Positions 38,326-46,668 of a stretch of DNA of 64,000 bases are shown here, one piece after another. The stretch is from Alteromonas marina (GTDB taxonomy: Bacteria; Pseudomonadota; Gammaproteobacteria; Enterobacterales; Alteromonadaceae). The notes under the pieces were generated by a model. It saw only the letters and a program-made list of their open reading frames with translations, was not told where the DNA came from and searched no databases. The stretch is taken from NCBI RefSeq assembly GCF_000808575.1, contig NZ_JWLW01000012.1, positions 496,001 through 560,000 of the forward strand. The letters are read 5' to 3'. The first letter of the stretch is position 1; every line of letters starts with the position of its first letter. The translations under genes and the position numbers were made by a program.

Positions 38326-39084
38326 ATGCCAAGAAACAAAACCACCTTTATCGACCTGCTGGTAGAATTACCATGGTGGGTATCGGTACTGGTATCCGCC
38401 ACGGTCTATGTGATGATGGCGCATGTGTTGCCAACCATTCAAACCGATAACCAAATCACCGCTATGGTGTTTAAAGCCTTTGTGAACCCCGCCCCTTATC
38501 TCGCTGGTGTGATATTGCTTGCCGCCCCCTTTGCGTTTTTGAATGCTCGACGTAAGGCCAAACAACTGGATACCCAACGTAATATTCAAACCGTGCGTGA
38601 TTTGCACTGGCGTAACTTTGAAGAGTTGGTGGCCGAAGCCTATCGCAGGCAGGGTTACCGTGTAACTGAGGGCGGTTATGGTGCCGACGGTGGCATCGAT
38701 TTAGAGCTTCGAAAAGATGGTCAGCTTACCTTGGTGCAATGCAAACAGTGGAAAACGCAAAAGGTTGGCGTAAATGTGGTACGGGAAATGTTTGGTGTGC
38801 TGACTGCGCATCAGGCCAACTATTTTATTATCATCAGTTCTGGCACCTTTACCCAACAGGCTATCGACTTTGCGGCAGGAAAGCCTATCGAGTTGCTTGA
38901 TGGTCCAAAACTATTAGCTTTGGTAAACGATGTGCAGGTTTCACCTCAGGTGACTATTGAAAAACCCAAGGTATGCCCAAAATGTTCTGGTGAGTTAGTA
39001 GAAAGAACGGCGAAACGCGGCCCTAATGCAGGTAATAGGTTCTTGGGGTGTTCCAACTTCCCGAAATGCCGTTACACCGAATAA
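38326..39084 (+). CDS. Membrane-anchored Mrr-like restriction endonuclease
   Basis: 252 residues. Two membrane helices (about 13-32 and 48-68) are followed by an Mrr_cat domain with the PD-(D/E)XK pattern GADGGIDLEL ... LVQCKQWK, and a C-terminal topoisomerase-type zinc finger (CPKCSGELVERTAKRG ... FLGCSNFPKC). Mrr-like enzymes often cut modified DNA (type IV). Base composition is less AT-rich than the preceding methyltransferase module, so this is probably a separate acquisition. It may form an operon with the NYN gene 12 bp downstream. Confidence 0.88.
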   Translation: MPRNKTTFIDLLVELPWWVSVLVSATVYVMMAHVLPTIQTDNQITAMVFKAFVNPAPYLAGVILLAAPFAFLNARRKAKQLDTQRNIQTVRDLHWRNFEELVAEAYRRQGYRVTEGGYGADGGIDLELRKDGQLTLVQCKQWKTQKVGVNVVREMFGVLTAHQANYFIIISSGTFTQQAIDFAAGKPIELLDGPKLLALVNDVQVSPQVTIEKPKVCPKCSGELVERTAKRGPNAGNRFLGCSNFPKCRYTE

Positions 39085-39096
39085 ATAAGGATAGAG

Positions 39097-39846
39097 ATGA
39101 AAGACCTGGATGTTCATAAAAAAGTGGCCGTACTGATTGATGCGGATAATGCGCAGTTAGCCAAGCTATCGCCCATTTTGGATGAGATATCAGCACACGG
39201 CCATGTACTCATAAAACGGGCTTACGGTGATTGGTCTGCCGACACCTTAAAGAACTGGAAGAAGCCGCTTAATGAACTGGCAATCCAGCCTATTCAACAA
39301 TTTGCATATACCACCGGAAAGAACTCCACCGATGCATCAATGATTATTGATGCTATGGATTTACTGTATTCCGACCGTATTGATGCCTTTGCGCTGGTTT
39401 CCAGTGATAGTGATTTTACCAAACTGGCCTCACGGTTAAGAGAGTCGGAAAAGTTTGTGTTTGGTGTGGGAGAAAAGAAAACACCGGTATCGTTTCGAAA
39501 TGCCTGTGATGATTTCATCTTCACTGAAAACTTAGGCGCAGAGCCGGTATCTAACAGTAGTACTCAAAAAGCCGAAAGTTCAGCCTTGAGCAATGGTGCA
39601 GAAGAACTTATCCCTGCCCTATTAAAAGCATGGGAGCTGTACCAAAATGATGATGGTTGGGTTAACGCTAGTTCCGCTGGTAATTTTTTGAAGCGGGCTA
39701 AACCGGACTTTGATCCAAGAACTTATGGTTCACCGAAATTTACCGGTGTTGTTGAAGGCTTATCCTCAATATTCGAAATAACAAAACAGAAAAGTAAGGG
39801 AACGACACAAACATTCCTGTATCGCCCCAAGATTGCGACGGCTTAA
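39097..39846 (+). CDS. NYN-domain nuclease with LOTUS (OST-HTH) domain
   Basis: 249 residues. The N-terminal half is a PIN-like NYN domain with its acidic residues: VLIDADNAQ, TDASMIIDAMDLLY and SSDSDFTKLASRLRE. The C-terminal part (about 165-248) resembles OST-HTH/LOTUS, an RNA- or G-quadruplex-binding fold. It is probably a ribonuclease. AAGGATAGAG precedes the ATG. It follows the Mrr-like gene at once, so the two may act together on nucleic acid. Confidence 0.85.
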   Translation: MKDLDVHKKVAVLIDADNAQLAKLSPILDEISAHGHVLIKRAYGDWSADTLKNWKKPLNELAIQPIQQFAYTTGKNSTDASMIIDAMDLLYSDRIDAFALVSSDSDFTKLASRLRESEKFVFGVGEKKTPVSFRNACDDFIFTENLGAEPVSNSSTQKAESSALSNGAEELIPALLKAWELYQNDDGWVNASSAGNFLKRAKPDFDPRTYGSPKFTGVVEGLSSIFEITKQKSKGTTQTFLYRPKIATA

Positions 39847-40115
39847 TCAAGATCCCAAGGCGGTAGCTCGTCTACGGCTTTAGATCGCCGCTTTGTTTTT
39901 GTTTTTGATTGCCGCCGTTGATAATCATCAAGCGCTTCCCGTGCTTCAATTTCAGTACGGTATCGGCAAAATAGAGGGCAAGAGTATTTTTTAGTTTGCG
40001 CCTCTACATCTTCCCATTCGTAGTAAACCCCAGGTTTCGTTCCTTCAAAAACAACGTAGTATCGTCGTTTAGAATGTACCTTTGGTTGGGAAGTGGACAA
40101 CATGTCTCTGGCCAT
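39843..40115 (-). CDS. Small protein with RNase H1 N-terminal-type (caulimovirus VI) domain
   Basis: 90 residues. KRRYYVVFEGTKPGVYYEW followed by VEAQTKKYSCPLFCRYRTEIEAREAL resembles the small hybrid-binding domain found at the N-terminus of RNase H1 and in caulimovirus protein VI, which grips RNA:DNA hybrids. No RNase H catalytic domain is attached. The C-terminus is basic (RRQSKTKTKRRSK). An AGGAG site precedes the ATG. It ends convergent with the NYN gene, overlapping it by 4 bp. Confidence 0.75.
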   Translation of the reverse strand: MARDMLSTSQPKVHSKRRYYVVFEGTKPGVYYEWEDVEAQTKKYSCPLFCRYRTEIEAREALDDYQRRQSKTKTKRRSKAVDELPPWDLD

Positions 40116-40124
40116 ATTAATCTC

Positions 40125-40163
40125 CTGTAAGTAGTAGCGTGAATTCTTAATTACGCTTTACAG
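40125..40163. repeat. Imperfect stem-loop between small genes
   Basis: CTGTAA ... AGCGT ... ACGCT ... TTACAG forms a two-part stem, followed on the plus strand by TTTTT. It contains CCTGTAAGTA, which recurs at 40626 and inverted at 41142. It could be a terminator for the DUF2787 gene or a boundary element. Confidence 0.45.
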
Positions 40164-40180
40164 TTTTTGAATTGGCAGGT

Positions 40181-40591
40181 TCAGTCGCTGGAAATTTGAA
40201 TGGTAAAAACGTTTAACGCTTGCCAGTAGTGCAGAAAGTTCCCCTCCCATATCTGGTAAATATCCAGTGCAACCTCTATTGGAAACAGGCCATGCAGGTT
40301 TTGAAATACACCAGCCTGAAAATCAAAATCGAGGTCTTTTGCTAATTCTGCAAATGGACCAATGCCTACGTAGGTAAAGTCGGTGATATAGCAGAATTGC
40401 CAAGTATCGCCGTACTTCTCTAGTCGCATTTCGACGGGATGAAATCCACCGCTTTCAGCTGAGTAGTTCGGATCACGAAAGTTGATGGTAATACTATCGC
40501 CAGTTATTTGGTGTTGAGTTAACAATTCGGCAATGGCATTGCTGAATCGTTTGGATACCGGCAGTGCCAGTTCTTTATATTGAATGTTCAT
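40181..40591 (-). CDS. DUF2787-type protein
   Basis: 136 residues, no signal peptide. FRDPNYSAESGGFHPVEMRL and CYITDFTYVGIGPFAELAKDLDFDF match what I know of DUF2787, a small family frequent in Vibrio, Shewanella and Alteromonas islands. Its function is unknown. It is divergent from the 149-residue gene at 40,690. Confidence 0.75.
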   Translation of the reverse strand: MNIQYKELALPVSKRFSNAIAELLTQHQITGDSITINFRDPNYSAESGGFHPVEMRLEKYGDTWQFCYITDFTYVGIGPFAELAKDLDFDFQAGVFQNLHGLFPIEVALDIYQIWEGNFLHYWQALNVFTIQISSD

Positions 40592-40624
40592 GATATTGGT
40601 CTTTTTAATGGATTGTGAGAAAAG

Positions 40625-41152
40625 ACCTGTAAGTACTTATCCTGCTGAAAATACTAATTTAATGACATACACATATAAGGAACTCTCGTATGTCACTTCA
40701 ACTAAGCTTCTCAAATATCACTACGCCACTTGATAGCCGCTTTACGCAGTTTCTGTCTGCACTATTCCGGCAAGAATGCGCGGATGATGCCGAACACATG
40801 GAACTGGTTTTTCAATTTCCAGACCTTGAGGATGGCATTAGCGATATTTTCCTCCTCCACACCCGCGCAGCCGAAGGCTCAACTCACCTGATTGATAAAC
40901 TCTATTGCATTAGAGAAACCAAGCAGGAGCGTTTTGTCTGGGCCTATGTCGGTAGCGGTAGTTGCCTAGGCTCAACACTCATTGTGCACCATTGCGAAGA
41001 GCCCAAGTCTGTGGATGAGGTATTGCACTATTGGCAAAACAAGATGCTGGCTGACATCAACAATCAAAACATTGATATCGACGTTAACCTAGCGGCGATA
41101 GAAGAAACGAATAAAGTTGCTTTGCATCTCGCTGGTTGAGGTACTTACAGGT
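40625..41152. repeat. 12-bp inverted repeats flanking the 149-aa gene
   Basis: ACCTGTAAGTAC at 40625-40636 and its exact reverse complement at 41141-41152 bracket one gene. A 10-bp partial copy, CCTGTAAGTA, is at 40124-40133. They may mark gene-unit borders, or be operator sites. Confidence 0.45.
40690..41139 (+). CDS. Hypothetical protein, possible DUF2787 relative
   Basis: 149 residues, acidic, cytoplasmic. AAGGAACTCTCGT precedes the ATG. Its plan, beginning with PLDSRFTQFLSALFRQE and ending with a HYWQ motif near residue 118, recalls the DUF2787 protein encoded opposite (which has LPVSKRFSNAIAELL and HYWQAL). The two may be distant paralogues. No known function. Confidence 0.65.
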   Translation: MSLQLSFSNITTPLDSRFTQFLSALFRQECADDAEHMELVFQFPDLEDGISDIFLLHTRAAEGSTHLIDKLYCIRETKQERFVWAYVGSGSCLGSTLIVHHCEEPKSVDEVLHYWQNKMLADINNQNIDIDVNLAAIEETNKVALHLAG

Positions 41153-41207
41153 TACTAACGGCAGGTCTGTGGGGCATGGATAAGGTCACGCCACAGACCT
41201 GGTTTAC

Positions 41208-41669
41208 TTATGCCTTTTTGCTCGCATCTGGTTTAGTTGGAGCTTTCTTTGCTGTCGGTGGTGCCAGTAAAAAAGTATCCAGCTCACCTTTCTCGGTAGC
41301 TTTGATGATGGTGTCGATGAGCTCAGGAAGCTTGGCTTTATCACCAACATCGATGGCATGTTTATCCTTTTGTAATTCAATGGATTTGTTGTTGACCTTT
41401 ATTTCGAGGTAGTAATGACCGTCGCTGTCGTAATACCACGGCCTAACGGTAACTTGGCGGCGTTGTTTTTTGCGCTCGCCGGTAACAGGGTCTTTCACCA
41501 TCTTTTCGCGGTACGCCTCAAACGGACGCTTTTCTATCATGCAGGTAGCCAGCTCTTGTTGCTGTTCCAGCTTTTCAATGAGCTTCATGCGTTTACCGAT
41601 GACCGGAGGTTTAGGCTCAATTTTAGGACGAGCGATGACCTTGAGCGTACTCAATACAGATGTAGTCAT
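41208..41669 (-). CDS. DUF6641-like protein
   Basis: 153 residues with a basic central part (DPVTGERKKQRRQVTVRPWYYDSDG) and a Lys/Ala/Pro-rich C-terminal tail. I think it belongs to DUF6641, but only from memory of the family. It lies 17 bp after the AAA+ gene on the same strand, so integrase, AAA+ and this gene probably form one operon. Function unknown. Confidence 0.6.
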   Translation of the reverse strand: MTTSVLSTLKVIARPKIEPKPPVIGKRMKLIEKLEQQQELATCMIEKRPFEAYREKMVKDPVTGERKKQRRQVTVRPWYYDSDGHYYLEIKVNNKSIELQKDKHAIDVGDKAKLPELIDTIIKATEKGELDTFLLAPPTAKKAPTKPDASKKA

Positions 41670-41686
41670 AATGTTTACCTTTTAGG

Positions 41687-43723
41687 TTAGTGAGGGCGGA
41701 TAAAGCCCATTGGGGTTTGTGGTTGTTTACGTTGGTTTTCCTCTGCCAACAGCGTGATAGCAGAGAGTCGGTGGTTCTGTTTAGGCCTAAATTGTTTGCG
41801 CCTTGCCAGTATGGCGAAGTCACCTGGAGTTAATTGTTTGAGTGTGGATAAGCGTTGTTGCTCTGCTAGGCTTAACCGTTTGATACCAAGTACCTGCCGG
41901 TATAAGGCACAGACTTGTTCCGGTTTCAGGTAATTGCATTCAAGCTTAAAATCGAAGCGCCTAAGTACTGCTTTGTCTAACCGGCTATCAAAGTTGGTGG
42001 CAGCAAAAAGTGGTTGCGTAAAACACTCAATTTGCGTCAGAAATTCGTTAACCAGTTGCAGTTCATGGTGTGCTGTTAATGTCTCTCGGCTGACCAATAG
42101 GCTATCGACCTCATCAAGCAAAATGACCTTTTCTTCAACGTGTGCGCGGTGAAAGAGTTCTGCTACGTTTTGTTCGCTTTCGCCTACCCATTTGCTGAGT
42201 ACATCGGAACACTTCACACGAATAAGGTCGCGCTGATTGGTTTCGGTGAGGTAATGCGCAAAGGCGGTCTTACCGGTGCCGGGTGGTCCTGATAACAATA
42301 CGCGAGCAGGTTTGTTGTGTTTTAGTGCGAAACTGACTTCATCCAGATAACTTGCGGGTTGTTTTAAGTTCAGCAGTGACGCATCAAAGTCTAACTCGCC
42401 TTGATACTGAGCTTTGCTGTCCCACAATCCTGATGCGTGTAGTGTACTTTCAATAACGTCATGTATCGTATTCTCAGCGTCTGTACGCGCTATATTCAGT
42501 GTTTTCGCGACATGTGTCGCATTCGCTATCAGTGCCGGTGAAACATTGTCGATACGCGTTATATTGCGCTTAAAACGCTCTGAAAGACCCAGGCCTTTGA
42601 AATGACGTTTGCATACATGCTGAATATCTTCTGGCCTAGGTGATGGCACCTCAGCAACCAACTTAAACCGGCGAATGAAACTTGGCTCCAAGCACTGCAC
42701 ATGGTTAGTGATCCAGATACACGGTATGGCATTTTGCTCGATAAACCGCTGCAAGTACTCCTTGCTGTAGTGATTATCAGCTAACTCAAAGAGATGTTCA
42801 CATTCATCAATCAATAGCACCGCATTACTCGGTGCGCTGAGTAAGGCATTGAGTAACGATAAATGCCGTAGCCTGTCTTTACAGGGATAGCGTGATTCCA
42901 ATGCTTCATCAGGATTTTGCTTTACCATGCCTGTCGAGCGGACCTCATAGAGCGTACAGTTACAATACTTGGCTAAGCTTCGTGCCAGCTCGGTTTTACC
43001 AGAGCCTGATATACCATGAAGCAAGACGCTGGTGCCGACCTGTGCTTTCCTCATTGCCGATGACAGGTAATCACCTAGTAGTGCGGTATTCACCTGAGGA
43101 AAGTTACCGAGTGCAAACTGCGCCTTTTCACTGGGTTGCAATAATGGTTCGATTAGCTGCTCTCTTGAATGCAATTTGTTTGTAAGCAGGTTAAGCAACA
43201 TTGGTTGCGGTAACTCACTGCCATCGATAACACCGAAGTCTTTGTCATTCAGCAAACCAAACTGCATTAAACTTTCAGCAATAGCATTGAAATCCGATAC
43301 CTTGAGGCCAGTCATATCCAACAAAATACTGTTTAATCCGGTATAGCTGTCTTGGATATCCAGCATGTTCACCACACTTTGAAACCACGGGTTTGCCTGA
43401 CACAGCAATGCAAACTGAATCAGTTTGTCTGCACCTCTCGGCAAGTTGAGCAACTTACGGATAAAGGTGCAGTTATCTAAAAATACCTTGGTTATTTTTG
43501 GATGCCGGTCGTCAATGCTTAACAAGGCAACGAGTGCCTTTTTAGTATGTTTCGACACCGATTTGGACGTTGGTTGTCCTCGTAAATAGGTTAAGACCTC
43601 TGGATTGATAAAATCGTCATCAATACCCACCGCATAACTTAATAGCCGCTTAGTCCACTGACAGGACAGATAGTGCAACAGGTGAGGATTGTTTAATTGC
43701 CGTTTCAACATACCATGCCTCAC
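41687..43723 (-). CDS. Double AAA+ ATPase
   Basis: 678 residues. After about 215 residues without a known motif come two AAA modules. The first has Walker A HGISGSGKTE, Walker B VLLIDECEHL and a sensor-type ITN. The second has Walker A SGPPGTGKTA, pore loop KWVGESE, Walker B VILLDEVDSL and ATNFDSRLDKAVLRRFD with an arginine finger. This is the layout of classical AAA unfoldases or remodellers. The ATG overlaps the stop of the Xer-like integrase gene (ATGA), so they are coupled. A role in controlling or helping recombination is possible but unproved. Confidence 0.85.
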   Translation of the reverse strand: MRHGMLKRQLNNPHLLHYLSCQWTKRLLSYAVGIDDDFINPEVLTYLRGQPTSKSVSKHTKKALVALLSIDDRHPKITKVFLDNCTFIRKLLNLPRGADKLIQFALLCQANPWFQSVVNMLDIQDSYTGLNSILLDMTGLKVSDFNAIAESLMQFGLLNDKDFGVIDGSELPQPMLLNLLTNKLHSREQLIEPLLQPSEKAQFALGNFPQVNTALLGDYLSSAMRKAQVGTSVLLHGISGSGKTELARSLAKYCNCTLYEVRSTGMVKQNPDEALESRYPCKDRLRHLSLLNALLSAPSNAVLLIDECEHLFELADNHYSKEYLQRFIEQNAIPCIWITNHVQCLEPSFIRRFKLVAEVPSPRPEDIQHVCKRHFKGLGLSERFKRNITRIDNVSPALIANATHVAKTLNIARTDAENTIHDVIESTLHASGLWDSKAQYQGELDFDASLLNLKQPASYLDEVSFALKHNKPARVLLSGPPGTGKTAFAHYLTETNQRDLIRVKCSDVLSKWVGESEQNVAELFHRAHVEEKVILLDEVDSLLVSRETLTAHHELQLVNEFLTQIECFTQPLFAATNFDSRLDKAVLRRFDFKLECNYLKPEQVCALYRQVLGIKRLSLAEQQRLSTLKQLTPGDFAILARRKQFRPKQNHRLSAITLLAEENQRKQPQTPMGFIRPH

Positions 43724-44622
43724 TTCTGCTTATAGCTGAGTTGAGAAGCCGCCTTTTGCATCACTTGTTGGTCGCGCTTGTCATACATAATAGTGGTGGC
43801 AATATCGGCATGACCTGCCATCTGGCGAACGGTATTTAAGTCTACATTCTGCTCCAGTAACCGTGTAATAAATGTCCGGCGCAAATCATGAGGTGACACA
43901 CCTTCTACACCAATGGCGGCAAGTGATTTACGGATTAGCGAATAGATAAAGCTCGACGATAATTTGCTGTCATGCTGAATATGACCTCCACGCACAATAC
44001 GCACAAAAAGATAGCCATCACCATCCCCGCGAGCCTTAAGCCAATCCAGCAAACCTATTGCTGTCCATTCTGGTAGGTACACCGTTCTGCTCTTATTCCC
44101 TTTGCCTTTTTCGATGTGTAAGGTGTTCGCCTCCACTGAAAAGTCACTGTATCTAAGTGCCACCAATTCACTTCGTCGCAATCCTGAACCAAGTAAAATA
44201 GTCACTATCGCCGCGTTACGTTTGCCGGTAGCGGACTTATCAGCATTCAGATGTTTTAGTAGTTTATTGACCTGCTGAGCGGTTAACGGTGTGCCTTTGT
44301 GGCTGCCGTGTTTAACCTTTGTGATAGCTTGCAGTTGTATTACCTGTGCTTCTGGTGCAATACCCGTCATTACCGCCACTTTGACGATATTGCGAATGGC
44401 TGTCATCGCACGGTTAATTGAGCGAGCTGACCAGCCTTTTGTTAACAGCATCGCCTTGATATGGCTGGCCTGTTGATAGTCAATATGATGAAACCTTTCT
44501 TGCCGTTCATGTTCAGGCCAGTCAAGCATGGCTGCAATACTGTTAAGCTGTGAGGCAATGGAACGCTGACTATTAGGCGCAAGACGCCCCATATACAGCG
44601 TGTAAGGACATGCTGCATCCAT
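43720..44622 (-). CDS. Xer-like tyrosine recombinase
   Basis: 300 residues. A SAM-like N-terminal core-binding domain (about 1-110) precedes the catalytic domain with GSGLRRSELVALRYSD (first Arg), EKGKGNKSRTVYLP (Lys), SPHDLRRTFITRLLE (His-x-x-Arg), MAGHADIATTIMYDKRD (His and catalytic Tyr). The catalytic set is complete. It starts an operon with the double AAA+ and DUF6641 genes. An 18-bp palindrome shared with position 48,138 lies about 125 bp upstream of its start, where an attachment site would be expected. Confidence 0.93.
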   Translation of the reverse strand: MDAACPYTLYMGRLAPNSQRSIASQLNSIAAMLDWPEHERQERFHHIDYQQASHIKAMLLTKGWSARSINRAMTAIRNIVKVAVMTGIAPEAQVIQLQAITKVKHGSHKGTPLTAQQVNKLLKHLNADKSATGKRNAAIVTILLGSGLRRSELVALRYSDFSVEANTLHIEKGKGNKSRTVYLPEWTAIGLLDWLKARGDGDGYLFVRIVRGGHIQHDSKLSSSFIYSLIRKSLAAIGVEGVSPHDLRRTFITRLLEQNVDLNTVRQMAGHADIATTIMYDKRDQQVMQKAASQLSYKQK

Positions 44623-44746
44623 TGAATTGCTCCGAATTTATATGATTTTGATGAAAATTAGGGATTTGCTTGGATAAGCTATTTACAAGCTAACAGAGGA
44701 TTTAAGGCAGGAAAACGGCTGTTTTGTACCGACTTAATATACATAA

Positions 44747-44772
44747 TTGCAGTCGCGAATTCGCGACTGCAA
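44747..44772. repeat. 26-bp perfect palindrome, left border of the Rep module
   Basis: TTGC followed by AGTCGCGAATTCGCGACT followed by GCAA is perfectly self-complementary over 26 bp. The 18-bp core recurs at 48138-48155. It lies between the integrase start and the 3' end of the gene at 44,782. It may be a recombination site, or double as a terminator for that gene: on the minus strand the stem is preceded, not followed, by a T run. Confidence 0.8.
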
Positions 44773-44781
44773 AAAGGTTTT

Positions 44782-45735
44782 TTATGATACTGATCCTACT
44801 CTCCTCCGTACCTTGGGTTTCATCGCCCTTTTTAAACACTTTTTATATTGGCTAACACCAACGTTAGATTTGTAATTACGCAATAGAAACCTTAGTGATC
44901 GCTTCTTACTTTCCAAAATTTCCGCAATCAAATTTCTGGTAAGTGAAATTTTTCCTTCATCATTCAACCATTCTGCAAGACTGCGCAAGTAGAGGTCCAT
45001 TTCTTCTTCTGTTAAATCATCACTAGAATTTGATGGAAACTTTACTAAAGTACCTGACGATGGCAATTGCTGATGGCTGCATGAAGATTCATTTTCTGCA
45101 TTGTCATCGGAATTAGACTTAGAGCCCGCATCATCTTCATCGAAGTTAAAATCACTAAAATCCTCATCTTTTGGCGCGGTTGACGCACTGCTCTCAATTG
45201 TTCGCTTTTTTCTGGCCTCTTTTTGAGAGTTACCTTCATACTTTTCACGAATGTAGTCCAGTATGCGAATAGCAGTAAGGTCATCTCCTTCTACCTTTTT
45301 AATATACAGGTCATCATATACGGCCTTAACCCTTACCCTGTATTCTTCATCCGTACGGCTATCACTAGATATTCTTAAGAAAGCATCTAAATGAGACGAT
45401 GGCATTTTGCCAACTTCCTCAAAATTGCCATTGTGTACAATAAGCTCTACTTTTGCTCTGTTTACCTGTTTGTAACACTCTGCCGTACACTTGCTGGTTA
45501 TCAAGTCTGAATTAAACAACTCTTTGCTGCTACCAAAGCCCAACTCTGCATACCAGCCAAAGGCAACTGATAGATAAAGCGTCTTTCGTTCCTCAACCGC
45601 TCCTTTATCGATAGCTCTAAATCTCGCTCTTTTCGCGTCGCCATCCAAATTCATATACTTAGCGGGAACACTATCCACATCACAGAGAGTTTTTAACTTT
45701 TCCCGTTCATATTCAAAAATTTCATCATATGTCAT
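44782..45735 (-). CDS. Unknown protein of the Rep module (317 aa)
   Basis: Cytoplasmic, not recognised. A helical N-terminal half (about 1-170) is joined by a long acidic and Ser/Asn-rich linker (about 180-245, with DEDFSDFNFDEDDAGS) to a basic C-terminus (RSLRFLLRNYKS... KPKVRRRVGS) that could bind DNA. It overlaps the 249-aa gene by 11 bp. Position beside a Rep gene suggests a plasmid maintenance role such as partition, but this is inference only. Confidence 0.7.
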   Translation of the reverse strand: MTYDEIFEYEREKLKTLCDVDSVPAKYMNLDGDAKRARFRAIDKGAVEERKTLYLSVAFGWYAELGFGSSKELFNSDLITSKCTAECYKQVNRAKVELIVHNGNFEEVGKMPSSHLDAFLRISSDSRTDEEYRVRVKAVYDDLYIKKVEGDDLTAIRILDYIREKYEGNSQKEARKKRTIESSASTAPKDEDFSDFNFDEDDAGSKSNSDDNAENESSCSHQQLPSSGTLVKFPSNSSDDLTEEEMDLYLRSLAEWLNDEGKISLTRNLIAEILESKKRSLRFLLRNYKSNVGVSQYKKCLKRAMKPKVRRRVGSVS

Positions 45736-46474
45736 CTATATATCCAAAAAATCGAAAAACATCTTCATTACAGATAGTTGGATCCAAAATATATTGATAA
45801 TGCTGTTCTAAAGCGTCATGACAAATATTCATTATCGCAACCATTCTCGCTCTGGTTCTAATTAACTTATCAAGGCCAATTGAAATTTCTTGTTGAGTTT
45901 TATCTCTTATAAGAATCCTAAAAACTTCTCGCTTATCTTCTGGAGATAACGCTTCAAAATATTTAATCGCCCTTTCCTTTTTGTTCAACCCCTCTTTCTT
46001 TTTCCTTAAAGCCTTTTGCTTTTCTTTAGCTTCGCTTATGTTACATACCTTGCACATTGCTTGATAAACATTATAAAAACTCCACTCCCCTCCATTAATT
46101 TTCATCATTTTATCAAGTCGATTAAATATTGTTGTATCGTGCCTAATACTTTTTAATAAGGAAGCTGTTTTATCATCCAACTTACCTATGCCGGAATCAC
46201 CCCAAAGTAAAACTTCAGTTCTTGCCGACTCTAAAGATTTGTTATAAGCACTCCAACAACTCGGATGCAATTCTTTTAAAAAAGCTACCATAGTTTTATA
46301 ACTTTCAATTTCGTAGCCTTTACATATAAAAATCTCATACAGGCATGACCTGCTTCCAAATGGTGACAACTCCTTAATTTGTTCTTTACATTCAAAAAAA
46401 CGGGACGAATCCATAACCATATTATTTTTAATGGGACTTTCATCTTTAAAAAAATCAAAATCAGACATAGGCAC
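45725..46474 (-). CDS. Unknown protein of the Rep module (249 aa)
   Basis: Not recognised. Mostly helical, with a Lys-rich stretch (EKQKALRKKKEGLNKKERAIK) near residue 160-180 followed by a segment SPEDKREVFRILIRDKTQQEISIGLDKLIRTRARM that could include a helix-turn-helix. The start is a GTG at 46474 or the ATG two codons later. It is first in a two-gene unit divergent from the 134-aa and rep genes. Confidence 0.68.
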   Translation of the reverse strand: MPMSDFDFFKDESPIKNNMVMDSSRFFECKEQIKELSPFGSRSCLYEIFICKGYEIESYKTMVAFLKELHPSCWSAYNKSLESARTEVLLWGDSGIGKLDDKTASLLKSIRHDTTIFNRLDKMMKINGGEWSFYNVYQAMCKVCNISEAKEKQKALRKKKEGLNKKERAIKYFEALSPEDKREVFRILIRDKTQQEISIGLDKLIRTRARMVAIMNICHDALEQHYQYILDPTICNEDVFRFFGYIDDI

Positions 46475-46530
46475 TCAAAACAATTCCAACGCTATTAATA
46501 ATAGCGCAATTGAATATTAATTATTTGAGC

Positions 46531-46605
46531 TTCGCATTTTGCGAACCTTTCTATTTCTAGATTCTCAAATCACGAACGTTCGCGGATCACGAACATGATT
46601 CGTGA
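46531..46605. promoter_or_regulatory. Operator or origin repeats in the Rep module divergent region
   Basis: Between divergent genes lie TTCGCA-TTT-TGCGAA (46531-46545), CGAACGTTCG (46573-46582), and TCACGAA at 46570 and 46587 with an inverted copy TTCGTGA at 46599. The last two form a perfect 7-5-7 inverted repeat. Such clustered repeats suit an operator pair or iteron-like origin of a small replicon. Confidence 0.6.
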
Positions 46606-46668
46606 ATAAACTGTTGAATATCCCGATCGCTTTAGGTACTTTCCTAGTAAATAGGAGGGAAATTGTTC

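Noticed and set aside
41687-43723. TnsC-like or IstB-like transposition ATPase
   Set aside because: It has two classical AAA modules with a KWVGESE pore loop, which fits unfoldase/remodeller AAA proteins; no transposase is nearby.
44747-44772. Left palindrome as an ordinary terminator of the 317-aa gene
   Set aside because: On the gene's strand the T run comes before the stem, not after it, and an identical 18-bp core lies inside coding sequence at 48138. Not excluded as a secondary role.
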